From the NCBI RefSeq assembly GCF_013376095.1, contig NZ_JAAMFN010000012.1:34666-98665 (forward strand): a stretch of 64,000 bases of DNA, in the 5' to 3' direction. The position numbers and the translations under genes are program-made. The DNA is from Arthrobacter sp. SDTb3-6 (lineage in GTDB: Bacteria; Actinomycetota; Actinomycetes; Actinomycetales; Micrococcaceae). Each line of letters starts with the position of its first letter. Position 1 is the first letter of the stretch. Below are positions 46,906 to 56,900 of the stretch, piece after piece. The notes below the pieces were generated by a model, which searched no databases, was not told where the DNA came from, and worked only from the letters and a program-made list of their open reading frames with translations.

Positions 46906-47673
46906 TCACGCATTGTCTGCGCGGGGATGGGGGGCCGGGGAGTCTTCGGCGATGTTTCCGGTGTAGCGGTAGAGACGGGGCGGGCGATGCTTGCCGCCCT
47001 GCAGGTATTCGCCGGTGGGTTCAATGTGGGCGGTCTGCTTGAGCTGGCGCCGGAAGTTTGCCGGGTCCATGGTGCGGTCCAGGACTGCCTCGTACACCTC
47101 GCGCACCTGGGCCAGCGTGAACGTTTCGCCCAGCAGGTGGTACGCGATGGGGCCGTACGCCATCTTGTTGCGCAGCCGCCAAAGGGCATAGTCAACAATC
47201 TGGTTGTGGTCGAAGGCGAGCGTTTCCAGCCCGTCGGCCCGGAACCACTTCACGTTTTCCGACTCCTGCGCCATCTCCGCCTCGGTGGGCTGCACCATGG
47301 CCCAGTACACGATCGAGACAACGCGCTGGCTCGGCGAGCGGTGGAGGCCGCCAAAGGCGTACAGCTGTTCCAGGTAGCTCGGGGCCAGCCCGGTGGTGTC
47401 CTGCAGGTTGCGTGCCGCCGCATCCTGCAGCGATTCCGCCTGGGTCAGCGGCCCGCCAGGCAGCGCCCACAAACCCTGGAACGGCTCGCGGATCCGGCGC
47501 ACCAGCGGCAGCCACAGGGTGGGCCGGCCGCTGGCTTCGCTGGGGCGCAGGGCAAAGATGACGGTCGATATTGCCAATGCCGGTGGCTGGGCCAGCCGTT
47601 CGCTGACGTTGGCCGCACTGGCAAAAGGCTGCCGTTCCATGCCGTAGCGCCCCGCTTCCTTAGTTAAAGTCAT
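46906..47673 (-). CDS. nrtR: Nudix-related transcriptional regulator of NAD metabolism
   Basis: This 255-residue protein has an N-terminal Nudix domain and a C-terminal winged helix (from about residue 170; REVYEAVLDRTMDPANFRRQ). In the Nudix-box position (about 74-96) the catalytic pattern REUxEE is replaced by ARNLQDT, so hydrolysis is lost, as in NrtR repressors that instead sense ADP-ribose or related NAD metabolites. It precedes nadA on the same strand. A 25-bp palindrome covers its start codon, consistent with autoregulation and control of the nad operon. ATG 47673 was kept; ATG 47640 is an alternative. Confidence 0.88.
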   Translation of the reverse strand: MTLTKEAGRYGMERQPFASAANVSERLAQPPALAISTVIFALRPSEASGRPTLWLPLVRRIREPFQGLWALPGGPLTQAESLQDAAARNLQDTTGLAPSYLEQLYAFGGLHRSPSQRVVSIVYWAMVQPTEAEMAQESENVKWFRADGLETLAFDHNQIVDYALWRLRNKMAYGPIAYHLLGETFTLAQVREVYEAVLDRTMDPANFRRQLKQTAHIEPTGEYLQGGKHRPPRLYRYTGNIAEDSPAPHPRADNA

Positions 47674-47686
47674 GTTGACTACAACT
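47662..47686. promoter_or_regulatory. Candidate NrtR operator over the nrtR start
   Basis: The palindrome has half-sites AGTTnnAGTCA and TGACTnnAACT separated by TGT. It covers the nrtR start codon and the predicted transcription start just downstream of the minus-strand -10 element TAGAAT (47688-47693). A repressor bound here would block RNA polymerase. Every regular position of the two half-sites matches except the nn pair. Confidence 0.65.
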
Positions 47687-48158
47687 GATTCTACGGCCTC
47701 GTGCCGGCTGAAACAAACTTTTTGGCGAAAAAGTCGCTGCCTGTCAGCCGGCCTGGCACCGGCCGGACCAGGAGTTCGGCGGCGCTGCTTGTGCGGATTT
47801 AACGCGCGTTTGAGCCCCGCCAGCCCGTTTTACGTGCGCCGTCGAACCGTCCCCCAGGCGTCAGGCAGCGGGCCGCCGTGATCAAAGGGCTTCCGTCCCA
47901 CGGGGCGGGTGTGGGTGGCTTCGGCCACCGCGGTTTCCGGACCGGCGGCAACCGGTCCGGGGGCGCGCCCGTCCCGCGGACTTGGGAGCAGGCAGGTGGC
48001 CGGTGGATAATGACCCCTTGGCAGGGCACCGCCCGGCCGCCCGCGCAGGGCCGCCCAACGGCCCCCACCAAAACTGCTGCACCGGTGACGCCGGCCCCGT
48101 AAACCCGGCACCGCCCGTGCCGCACCGAACCAGCACCCCGAAGAAGGCCGACCCGTCC
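47687..48158. other. Intergenic region between nrtR and permease
   Basis: These 472 bases separate two divergent genes. The left edge holds the nrtR -10 element (47688-47693). I see no convincing gene, repeat or hairpin in the remainder. Open frames here lack ribosome sites and family similarity. Confidence 0.6.
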
Positions 48159-49553
48159 ATGAGCACCCAGCCGACCGCTGATACGCAAACCGCACCACCG
48201 ACCACCGGCCTGGGCCATTCCCTCAAACAGCGGCAGCTGACCATGATGGGGTTGGGCAGCGCCATCGGCGCCGGGCTGTTCCTGGGCTCCGGCAAGGGCA
48301 TCGAGGCGGCCGGCCCCGCCGTCCTGATCTCCTACCTCACCGCCGGCACGCTGATCATCCTGGTCATGTGGGCCCTGGGCGAAATGGCCGCGGCCAACCC
48401 CAACTCCGGCGCGTTTTCCGTCTACGCACAAAAGGCGCTGGGCAGCGTGGCCGGATCCACGGTGGGCTGGCTCTGGTGGCTGCAGCTGGTGGTGGTGATT
48501 GCCGCCGAGGCCCTGGGCGCCGCATCCCTGCTGGTCACCGTCTGGCCCGTGCTCCCCGTCTGGGCGCTGACGCTCGTCTTCATGGTGGCGTTCACAGCCG
48601 TCAACCTGACCAGCGTGAAGAACTACGGCGAATTCGAGTTCTGGTTTGCGCTGCTGAAGGTGGCCGCCATCGTCCTGTTCCTGGCCTTTGGCGCAGCCCT
48701 GCTGCTGGGCTGGATCCCCGGTGCCACGTCCCCGGGCCTGGGCAACTTCACCAGTCACGGCGGCTTTGCCCCTAACGGGCTCACCGGCATAGCGACGGGC
48801 CTGTTCGTGGTGGTGTTTGCCTTCGGCGGCACGGAAATTGTGGCGGTCGCCGCCGCCGAAACGGCCAACCCGGCCCGCAGCGTGGCCATCGCCGTGCGGA
48901 CCGTGGTCTGGCGGATCCTGGTTTTTTACATCGGATCCATCTTTGTCATTGCCGCCGTGCTCTCCTGGAATTCCACGCACCTCGATTCGCCGTTCGCGGG
49001 CGTGCTGGACTCCGCCGGCGTCTCCTGGGCCGGCACCGCCATCACGCTGGTGGCCGTCGCCGCCCTGCTCTCCGCCCTGAACGCCAACCTGTACGGCGCC
49101 TCCCGCATGGTCTATTCCCTGGCGGAGCGTGGCGAGGCCCCGCGGTTCTTTGCCCGCACCAGTGCCCGCCGGGTCCCGCTCGCCGCCGTCGCGGTTTCCG
49201 TGGCCTTCGGATTCGCCGCCGTCGTCCTGGAACTGCTCTTCCCGGGCCGGGTGCTGGACGCCCTGCTGAACCTGGTGGGCTCCACCTGCCTGATCGTGTG
49301 GGGCACCGCCCTGGTCTCCCAGCTGGTCCTTCGCCGCCGGGCCGACCGCGACGGCACCGCGCTCCCCCTGCGCATGAAGGGCTTCCCCGTCCTGACCGGG
49401 ATCGGCCTGGCCCTGCTCGCCGCCATTTTCGCCGTCGGCTTCTTCGGCGCCCAAAGCCGCATGCAGCTGATCGGGACATTCGCCCTCGTGGCGGGAATCG
49501 CCGTCGTTTGTTGGCTGGCGGGGCGCCGCCAGGCGGTGGCGGCACGCCGCTGA
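48159..49553 (+). CDS. APC-family amino acid permease
   Basis: This 464-residue membrane transporter of about 12 helices shares the family start LGSAIGAGLFLGSGKGIEAA and the loop MWALGEMAAANPNSGAFSVY. It is a proton-coupled amino acid importer like the permease at 2215 but only distantly related to it. The substrate is unknown. ATG 48159 is preceded by AAGAAGG at about 11 bases. An in-frame extension to 47982 is Pro/Cys-rich and unlikely. The last 15 residues are basic. Confidence 0.9.
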   Translation: MSTQPTADTQTAPPTTGLGHSLKQRQLTMMGLGSAIGAGLFLGSGKGIEAAGPAVLISYLTAGTLIILVMWALGEMAAANPNSGAFSVYAQKALGSVAGSTVGWLWWLQLVVVIAAEALGAASLLVTVWPVLPVWALTLVFMVAFTAVNLTSVKNYGEFEFWFALLKVAAIVLFLAFGAALLLGWIPGATSPGLGNFTSHGGFAPNGLTGIATGLFVVVFAFGGTEIVAVAAAETANPARSVAIAVRTVVWRILVFYIGSIFVIAAVLSWNSTHLDSPFAGVLDSAGVSWAGTAITLVAVAALLSALNANLYGASRMVYSLAERGEAPRFFARTSARRVPLAAVAVSVAFGFAAVVLELLFPGRVLDALLNLVGSTCLIVWGTALVSQLVLRRRADRDGTALPLRMKGFPVLTGIGLALLAAIFAVGFFGAQSRMQLIGTFALVAGIAVVCWLAGRRQAVAARR

Positions 49554-49703
49554 CCGGGCCGAGATTGCTTCCGCCCGGGAATGTGACTACCGTCTCAGGT
49601 GGACGGTGTGCTCAACGGTGCGCATGCCGTTCCGAAATTGGGTCCCTTGGTTCGCTACTGTGGAGGTACGACGGCGGCACGCGCCACCGCGGGAAAGGTC
49701 ACC

Positions 49704-50522
49704 ATGTCCGCCCCTGGCAAGCACCCGGCCGCTGCGGCCCTGCACAACATCGAAGGCGCCAGCGCCGGCCTGAACGTCGCCGTCTTTGACCCCGACTCCC
49801 CGGCACCCCTGCCCCCGGTCTTTTTGATCCACGGCTTCGCCTCCTCGATTGACCTGAACTGGGTCAAAAGCGGCTGGGTTGCCGCCCTGAACCGCGCCGG
49901 GCGCCGCGTGCTGTCGGTGGACCTGCCCGGCCACGGGCAGAGCACCGCCCCGGTGGACCTGGATTCCTACACGCCGGGGAAGGTCCGCGCGGACCTGCTG
50001 CAGGTGCTCATTGACGAGGGCGTGCGCCCCTTGCGCGACGGCGACCCCACCTCCGGGGTGGACCTGATCGGGTATTCGCTCGGCGCCCGGCTGGCCTGGG
50101 AGTTTGGCGCCACACAGCCGGAGCTGGTCCGCCGCATGGTGCTCGGCGGCCCCAACCCGCACGACCCCCTGGCCGACTTTGACCTGGCCGCCGCGCAAAA
50201 CTTCCTCAACGACGGCACCCCCATCGCCGACGAATCCACTGCCTGGCTGCTGAACATGGCCCAGCTGGTCCCCTCCAATGACATCTTCGCGCTGCTGGCC
50301 ATGATCCAGGCCATCAAGCTGGAACCGTTCGACCCCACCGACGCCGTGCCGAAAATGCCCATCCTGCTGGTGGCCGGCGACCTGGACGAACGCGCCAAGT
50401 CCATGTCGCTGCTGGCCAGGCTCAGCGGCCGCGCCGAGCAGCGCATCATTGCCGGACGGACCCATGAAAACGCCGTGACGTCGCGCGAATTCAAGGACGC
50501 CGCCATCGCCTTCCTGATGTAG
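49704..50522 (+). CDS. Alpha/beta-fold hydrolase
   Basis: This 272-residue serine hydrolase has the oxyanion-hole segment PVFLIHGFASS (about residues 35-45), the nucleophile elbow GYSLGARLA, a likely acid in VAGDLDERAKSM, and the catalytic His in GRTHENAV. The substrate is unknown. ATG 49704 follows GGGAAAGG at five bases. A phosphoribosyltransferase gene starts 16 bases after its stop, so the two are probably cotranscribed. Confidence 0.88.
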   Translation: MSAPGKHPAAAALHNIEGASAGLNVAVFDPDSPAPLPPVFLIHGFASSIDLNWVKSGWVAALNRAGRRVLSVDLPGHGQSTAPVDLDSYTPGKVRADLLQVLIDEGVRPLRDGDPTSGVDLIGYSLGARLAWEFGATQPELVRRMVLGGPNPHDPLADFDLAAAQNFLNDGTPIADESTAWLLNMAQLVPSNDIFALLAMIQAIKLEPFDPTDAVPKMPILLVAGDLDERAKSMSLLARLSGRAEQRIIAGRTHENAVTSREFKDAAIAFLM

Positions 50523-50538
50523 CCGGGGCACCGCCGCC

Positions 50539-51225
50539 ATGGACTACACCGCAGAACCGAAGCCGTGGCAGCCGTTCCTCGACAGGGACGACGCCGGCAC
50601 CCGGCTGGGGCGGGCCCTGCTGGAGGCGCCGGGCGGGAAAGGCCTGGACCGCCCCCTCGTGCTGGGGCTGGCGCGTGGCGGGGTCCCGGTGGCCGCAGGG
50701 GTGGCGCGGGCGCTCGGGGTGCCGCTGGGCGTGCTGGTGGTCCGCAAGCTCGGGGTGCCCGGCTCTCCCGAGGTGGCCTTCGGGGCCGTAGCCACCTATG
50801 CCGGCGCCGCGGCAGCCGTGCACCTGGAACAGACCGTCCACGAGTTGCGGCGCCACGGCTACGGCGCACGGGAACTCGAACAGGTGGAGCAGGAGGAACG
50901 CGCCGAACTGGCACGTCGGCAGGCGCTGTACGCCCCCGAAACGCAGGATCCCGCCGCCGGGCGGACCGTTCTGTTGTGCGACGACGGGCTGGCCACGGGT
51001 GCCACCATGCGTGCCGCCGTCACCCTCATGCGCAACGCGGGTGCCGCGGAAGTGCTGGCCTGCATCCCGGCGGCGCCGGAGAAAGTATGTGCTGAACTTC
51101 TCACGGTTGCGGACCGCGTGGCCTGCCTCCAGCCGTGGCCCGGCCTCCGTGCCGTCAGCGAGGCCTACCTGCGCTTTGGGCAGCTGGGCGACGCCGGGGT
51201 CCTGGCACTGCTGGGCGGCTGGTAA
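50539..51225 (+). CDS. Phosphoribosyltransferase-domain protein
   Basis: This 226-residue protein has the type I PRT fold. The PRPP-binding loop is VLLCDDGLATGATMRAAV in the C-terminal half, and the N-terminal part has LARGGVPVAAGVARALG and VRKLGVPGSPEVAFGAV. Proteins of this group with hydrolases next to them are common in actinobacteria, but the accepted base or other substrate is not known. It lies between the hydrolase and trpF on the same strand. Confidence 0.88.
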   Translation: MDYTAEPKPWQPFLDRDDAGTRLGRALLEAPGGKGLDRPLVLGLARGGVPVAAGVARALGVPLGVLVVRKLGVPGSPEVAFGAVATYAGAAAAVHLEQTVHELRRHGYGARELEQVEQEERAELARRQALYAPETQDPAAGRTVLLCDDGLATGATMRAAVTLMRNAGAAEVLACIPAAPEKVCAELLTVADRVACLQPWPGLRAVSEAYLRFGQLGDAGVLALLGGW

Positions 51226-51322
51226 CGGCCCCGGGCATTCCATTGCCCTCCGGCCCGCTAGCATGGCAGTGACCCCGCGGACTGCACTGGGCACCCCGGG
51301 GACCGTGGAGGAGACCTCGCCC

Positions 51323-51946
51323 ATGCCAGGCATGTACATCAAGATTTGCGGGCTGCAGACGCCCGAGACCGTTGCCGCGGCAACGCAGGCCGGGGCCGAC
51401 GCCGTGGGTTTCGTCTTTGCACCCGGCAGCCCGAGGACGGTCACCGCCGACGCTGCCCTGCAGCTGGGCCGCGACGTGCCTCCCGGGGTTGAAACCGTGG
51501 GCGTGTTCCGCAACCAGCCCATCGACGACGTCGTTGCGACGGCGCGCCGGGCGGGGCTGACCTCCGTGCAGCTGCACGGCGACGAATCGCTGGCCGACAT
51601 CCGGCGGCTCCAGGATGAAGGATTCCGCACCCTGCGGGCGTTTTCGGCCGCTGCGTACGGCGCCCTCGCCCCGGAGGAGAAGCGGGCGTGGGAGTCGGAG
51701 CGGATCCTGCTGGACGCCGTCGAACCCGGGGCCGGCGTGGCCTTTGACCCCAGCCTCCTGGCAACGGGGGCGCCCGGCGGCTTCTGGCTGCTGGCCGGCG
51801 GGCTCACCCGGGGAAATGTTGCGCACCTGGTCTCCGTGGTGCGGCCGGCGGGCGTGGACGTTTCCAGCGGCGTGGAATCCAGCCGCGGCGTGAAGGACAC
51901 CGGGCTCATCCGGGACTTCATCGAGGCCGTGCGGGCCGGGGCCTAG
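51323..51946 (+). CDS. trpF: Phosphoribosylanthranilate isomerase
   Basis: This 207-residue TIM-barrel enzyme rearranges N-phosphoribosylanthranilate in tryptophan synthesis. The catalytic Cys is in YIKICGLQTPE (C9), and the general acid Asp and phosphate-binding segments are at LLDAVEPGAGVAFDPSL and LAGGLTRGNVAH; the end is DVSSGVESSRGVKD. It stands away from any other trp gene. ATG 51323 has GGAGGAG nine bases upstream. TAGCAT near 51262 may be its -10 element. Confidence 0.92.
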   Translation: MPGMYIKICGLQTPETVAAATQAGADAVGFVFAPGSPRTVTADAALQLGRDVPPGVETVGVFRNQPIDDVVATARRAGLTSVQLHGDESLADIRRLQDEGFRTLRAFSAAAYGALAPEEKRAWESERILLDAVEPGAGVAFDPSLLATGAPGGFWLLAGGLTRGNVAHLVSVVRPAGVDVSSGVESSRGVKDTGLIRDFIEAVRAGA

Positions 51947-52199
51947 GCAATTGCCGCCCATGCTTTGCACTGAAGGCCGGCCGGCGTCCACGCCGGCCAC
52001 CGTCGTGACGCCGGCCGGTTTCCAGGGCGGCCCGAACCTCTGAATGCGGGATGCTTTCGTCCGGCGCAGCACCAGGTTCGCAAATCCTGTGTGCGCTGTC
52101 CTCGGGCCCGCAGGGATTTTCGATGGACCCCGGGGGGCGGGAGGTCTAAAATGATCAACACCAAAAATGCCTGCGCCTGCCGGAAAAGGGTGAGGAACC

Positions 52200-52505
52200 A
52201 TGGGAGGCAACAACCAAAAAACCGGCCGTCCGAAGCTGGCCGGGATGGTCGAGGAAGAGACGGCCTATCCGATCTGGTGCGACCGCTGCGGCTCCGACGC
52301 GTTCATCTTGATCGAGTCCGCCCGCCGCCAGCACTGGGCCCCGGCCGGCTATCTTGACATTACGTACTTTTGTTCCAAGTGCAACGCCATCTATGGCCAT
52401 CTGGTCAGTGAAGCGGACCTCAAGGCGGAATTCATGGCGGCCATCGCCGTGGCCGCCCGCCCACACCCGATGGCCGAGTACACGGGCTACGACGAGGCTT
52501 CCTGA
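52200..52505 (+). CDS. Small zinc-ribbon protein
   Basis: This 101-residue protein has two Cys pairs, CDRC (about 27-30) and CSKC (about 58-61), spaced as in a zinc ribbon. The segment between them, FILIESARRQHWAPAGYLD, is probably its beta hairpin. The rest is short and helical. The ATG follows AAAAGGGTGAGGAA. TAAAAT at about 52146 may be its -10 element. The function is unknown; nucleic acid or protein binding is possible. Confidence 0.75.
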   Translation: MGGNNQKTGRPKLAGMVEEETAYPIWCDRCGSDAFILIESARRQHWAPAGYLDITYFCSKCNAIYGHLVSEADLKAEFMAAIAVAARPHPMAEYTGYDEAS

Positions 52506-52557
52506 CGCACGGTGCCGGAGTTCCGGGCGGCGCGCACCCCGACGCATTACGGGCGGG

Positions 52558-53889
52558 CTATTTCTTCCCGCGGCGCAGCACCATGGCCGTCACGAGGCCC
52601 AGGAGCAGCAGCGTTCCGGCCGCGGAGACCGGCACAATGAATGCGGCCGCATACCCGGAGGACTGCGCCAGCGCCCCGGCAATGGATGAACCCACCGCGG
52701 TCCCGGCCACAATGCCGCTGGCCAGCGCCGTCATGACCGTGCCCATCCATTGGGGCGGGGCGATGACACTGCCCACGGTGAAGATGGTCACCATGGTGGG
52801 ACCCACCGGCAGGCCCACCAGCAGCAACACGACGATCATCATCCCGAGGCTGTCCGGGAGGAAGAAGGCGGCCGAGGCAGCGGCCATGAGCAGGGCAGCC
52901 AGCACCCACCGCCAGGCGTGCGTGAAGGCGGCCGGCCAGTAGGCCACGGACAACGCGGCCACGGCGGAACTGGCACCCAGGACCGAGTACATGAGCCCGG
53001 CCTGGTCGACGGAGCCGTGCACGCCGGTGAAGGCCGCCAAGGCTGTCTGGGAGGCCCCGAAGAACGTCCCCATGCAGAGCATGCCCGCCACCGGCACGGC
53101 CACCTTGAACCAGTTCACCGATTCCTGTGGGACGTACCCGGCGTTGCCGGCGGACGCGGACTTCCGGGCGGCCACGGCTGCGTGGGTGGGGTGGACGGCA
53201 AAAAGGGTCACGAGCACCAGGGTCATGGCGGCGGCCAGCACCAGCGGCAGCCACGGCGCCACCAGCGAGGCCAGCAGTCCCACCAGCGCGGGCCCGAGCA
53301 CGAACGTGACCTCATCGGCGGTGCCTTCCAGCGACAGGGCGGTGTCCACCATGGCCCCGCGCTGCTCCGCAGGCAGCCTTCGGCTCAGCGCCATCCACCG
53401 CACGCGGGACAGCGGCCCCACCTGCGGCGAGCTGGCCCCGGCCAGCAACGTGGTCCCCAGGACCGCCCAGGTGGCGGCGGGCGTGAACTGCCCCGTGGCA
53501 TAGACCAGGACGACGGCGGCACCCACGATCACGGCGTTCGCCACCGCCGCGACGACCAGGACCGGTTTTTGGCCCAGCCGGTCCGCCAGGTAGCCGAGCA
53601 GCGGGGCGCCGATCGCGGCGCCGACCCCCACCGAGCCGGCGGCAAAACCGCCGATGGCATAGGAATTGCTGATGGCCGTCACCAGCGTGAGAACGCCGAT
53701 GGTGAGCATCGCCAGCGGAACGCGGGCAAACAGGCCCAGGGGGATGTAGGAGTTTCCGGCCAGGTGCGGCAGCATGCCGTAGCGGCCCACTTTTTTCGCG
53801 GGGCCGCTGCCGGCCGGTCCCCCTTGGTGGGGAGGCACCGGCGGGGGCCCGGCCAGGGCGCCGGTGGAGGAGGGGTGTGGGGTGGTCAT
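52558..53889 (-). CDS. MFS transporter
   Basis: This 443-residue protein has 12 predicted membrane helices, with the loop 2-3 motif GYLADRLGQKP (the conserved MFS motif A) at about residue 100. The N-terminal 50 residues are Pro/Gly-rich and cytoplasmic. It is most like major-facilitator drug or sugar exporters of unknown substrate. The C-terminus is basic (VLRRGKK). The gene stands alone between the zinc-ribbon gene and sbcC. Confidence 0.9.
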   Translation of the reverse strand: MTTPHPSSTGALAGPPPVPPHQGGPAGSGPAKKVGRYGMLPHLAGNSYIPLGLFARVPLAMLTIGVLTLVTAISNSYAIGGFAAGSVGVGAAIGAPLLGYLADRLGQKPVLVVAAVANAVIVGAAVVLVYATGQFTPAATWAVLGTTLLAGASSPQVGPLSRVRWMALSRRLPAEQRGAMVDTALSLEGTADEVTFVLGPALVGLLASLVAPWLPLVLAAAMTLVLVTLFAVHPTHAAVAARKSASAGNAGYVPQESVNWFKVAVPVAGMLCMGTFFGASQTALAAFTGVHGSVDQAGLMYSVLGASSAVAALSVAYWPAAFTHAWRWVLAALLMAAASAAFFLPDSLGMMIVVLLLVGLPVGPTMVTIFTVGSVIAPPQWMGTVMTALASGIVAGTAVGSSIAGALAQSSGYAAAFIVPVSAAGTLLLLGLVTAMVLRRGKK

Positions 53890-53999
53890 GGTTTATCCGG
53901 TCAGCAAAGGGCGTGCACCGTCCCGCCACCCGGTGCACCCGACCCAGATACGTGCCCCATTCTACCGGCCCCGCCAACCATCGGGCGCCCGCAGGCGGC

Positions 54000-56900
54000 T
54001 CACACCACGCCGAGGGCCAGCGTTGAGCCGTTGCGTCCCTTCGTGACCTGCAAATGCACGGGAATGCGCGTCTTCATCTCGGCCACGTGGCTGACCAGGC
54101 CCACCACGCGGCCGCCGTCCCGCAGCCCTTCGAGGGCATCCATGACCTGGTCCAGGGACTCCTCGTCCAGGCTGCCGAAGCCTTCGTCAACGAACAGCGT
54201 TTCGATGTCCAGGCCGCCGGATTCCTGCTGGACCACGTCGGCGAGCCCCAGCGCCAGCGAGAGTGAGGCCATGAAGGACTCACCGCCCGAGAGCGTGGCG
54301 GTGTCCCGGCTGCGCTGTGTCCATTCATCCACCACTTCCAGCCCCAGGCCCGACTTGCGGTTCCCGCCCGCCTTCGCATCCGTGTGGCTGAGGGTGTACC
54401 GCTGGCCGCTCATGGTGGAGAGCCGCAGCGAAGCGGCGATGGCCACCTGCTCCAGCCGGGCGGCCAGCACGTAACTGGTCAGCGTCATCTTCAGCTGGTT
54501 GTCCCCGCCGCCGCGGACCGCCTCGGCCAGGCCGGCCACCAGGGCGGCCCGCTCGCGCAGCGGCGCGACGAGTGCTTCCCGGGCCGCGAAGGCCGCGGCG
54601 GTTTCAGCCACCTGCTCCCCCGCCTGGCGTGCCAGGCCCAGCCGCACGGCCGCCGTCTGGGCCAGGTCGCCGCGGCGCTGCGCCTCTTCCTGCAGTCCGG
54701 CCAGGTCACCCGCCGTCGGGGCTTGAAGCCCCTGCGCCGCCTCGAGCGCGGCTTCGGCCACCTCGGCCCGCTCCAGCTGTGCCGTGTTGAGCGCGCCGTC
54801 CCGGTCAAAGGCGGTGAGCCGCTCCCGACGGGCGGCCGCCTCCTCCTTCGCCAGCAGCGCCCCGCGCACCTGCGCCGCGTCGGTAAAGGTGCCTTCCGCG
54901 AGCGCCGCCTCCAGTGCCCGGCCGGCCGAGGCGGCCGCCTCCGCCGCAGCAATTTGGCGCCGCAGTGCCTCCGCCAGTGCCGACGCGGCCTGCTGGGCCC
55001 CCTCCACCGCCTGCTGCCGATCGGCCAGCGACGCATACCCGGCCCGGGCTGCGGCAAGCCCGTCTTCCAGCTGCCCGGCTTCCCGAGCCAGTGCGGCGTT
55101 CCCCGCAGCAAGCGTCGCAACACGCTGCGTGCCGGCCAGCAGCGCCGCCTGCGCCGCGGCCACGGCGGTTTCCACGGTGTCGGCTTCCCGGGCCAGCCCC
55201 ACAATCCGCGCCTCCGCGGCGGCGGCGGCGTCCAGCGTCTCCCTGGCCCGGACGACGGCGGCACGGGCCTCCCCTGCCTCGCCGCCGCCGCCGCGCTCGG
55301 CCAGGACGGCGAGCGCCTCCCGGGCCTGCGAGAGTTCGGCGTGCGACGCCGCCGCGCGCTTGTCGGCCTTGTCGCTCGCGGCCTTGGCCGCCTTTTCCTG
55401 GTTGGCTGCCTCCGGGCCGGAACCGGCCAGGGCCGACGGCGCCGGATGCGCCGTGCTGCCGCAGACCTGGCACGGTTCGCCGTCCACCAGCAGCATAGCC
55501 AGTTCCCCGGCCGCCATGGAGTGGCGCAGTTCGACGGCGTCCAGCCAGGCCTGCCGGGCGCGCAGCGCCGCCTCGCGCACCTCGAGGTCGTCGGCGGCGC
55601 GGCGTGCCACCACCTCGGACTGCGCTGCATGGGCGGCGATGCTGGCCACGAGCCGGGCGGCTGCCTCATGCCGCTCCCGGGCCTGTTCGACGGGGACTGC
55701 GCTGCCGCGCAGGGCGGCAAGTTCTGCCTTGGCCTCAGCCAGGCGGGACTTGCCGGCGGCTTCGCCATCGCGTTGTTGGGCGACCTCCGCCGTGGCGGCA
55801 GCAAGTGCCTGTTCCCCGGCGGCAAGGTCTGCCGTGACGCGGGCCAGCCGCTGTTCGCCGGGCAGTGCCGCCGTGACGGCTGCCAGCTGCCCGGCCAGCG
55901 CCTTTTCCACGTGTGCCGGCAGGGCAAGGTCCGGCACGGCGCCAGGCACCTCGCCCGCGTCCGTCCCTGCACCCTGTGTTCCGGTGCCGGTGGCGGCTTG
56001 TCCGGCCAGGTCCTCGGCGAGTCGGGCAGCGAGCGGGTTGGCTGCAAAGCCGTCCCGGGCGGCCGCGCCGGCGGCGTCGGCGGCCATCAGGGTGCGGGCC
56101 GTGGTGGTGGCAGCGGCCACCACAGGGGCCAGGACCTCCGCCTCGTGGTGGCGCTTGAGCGACTCCCGCCATTGGCCGGCCTCACCGGCCAGGGCGGCCA
56201 GCCGTGCCTGCCCGGCCAGGGCCGCGTCCCGCAGGGCGTGCCTGTCCTGGCGTTGTTTCGCCGTGGCGACCGCCTCGGCAGCCGCCCGGGCGGCATCGGC
56301 CGTCGCCTCCGCATCCGCCTTGGCCTTCCGGACGGCAACCTCCAGCGATTCGGCCAGCCAACCAAAGAGCTCGGCACCGGAGGATGCCAGGCTGCGCCCG
56401 TCCGCGGCTTCCCCCGCATCGTCCCCGGTGTCGTCCGCCGCCGCAGGCCCGACTTCCGCGGCGGCACCCCCGGCTTCCCCCTCAGTCCCGGCCGCAAGGC
56501 CCGTTTCCGCAGCCTGGCCCGAATCCGCCGGCAGCCCCGCCTCCGCCAGGGCCGCGGCGGCCTGGCTGCGGGCCAGGGCCTCCTGGGCCGCCAGCGCTGC
56601 CAGGCCCGAGGCAAGCTGGGCTGCGGCCTCCCGGGACTCGGCGGCCAGCTGCGCTTCCAGGTCCTGGTAGACCTCGGTGCCAAAGAGTTTCTCCAGCAGT
56701 TCCTCGCGGTCCTTGGCGTTGGCGCGCAGGAACGCCGCAAATTCGCCCTGTGCCAGCAGGATCACCTTGGTGAACTGTTCCATGTTCATGCCCAGCAGCC
56801 GCTGGATCTCGCCGGCGGCCTCGTCGTTGCGCTGGGACAGCGGGACCCATTCGCCGTCGGCCCATTCACGCAGCTGCGTGCTCGCCTGTTCCCGGGTGGT

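Noticed and set aside
46851..47198. N-terminal extension of nadA
   Set aside because: It lies inside nrtR in another frame and has no NadA similarity; ATG 46850 has a ribosome site.
47982..48158. N-terminal extension of the permease at 48159
   Set aside because: Pro/Cys/Gly-rich, not membrane-protein-like; ATG 48159 has AAGAAGG upstream and directly precedes the family pattern.
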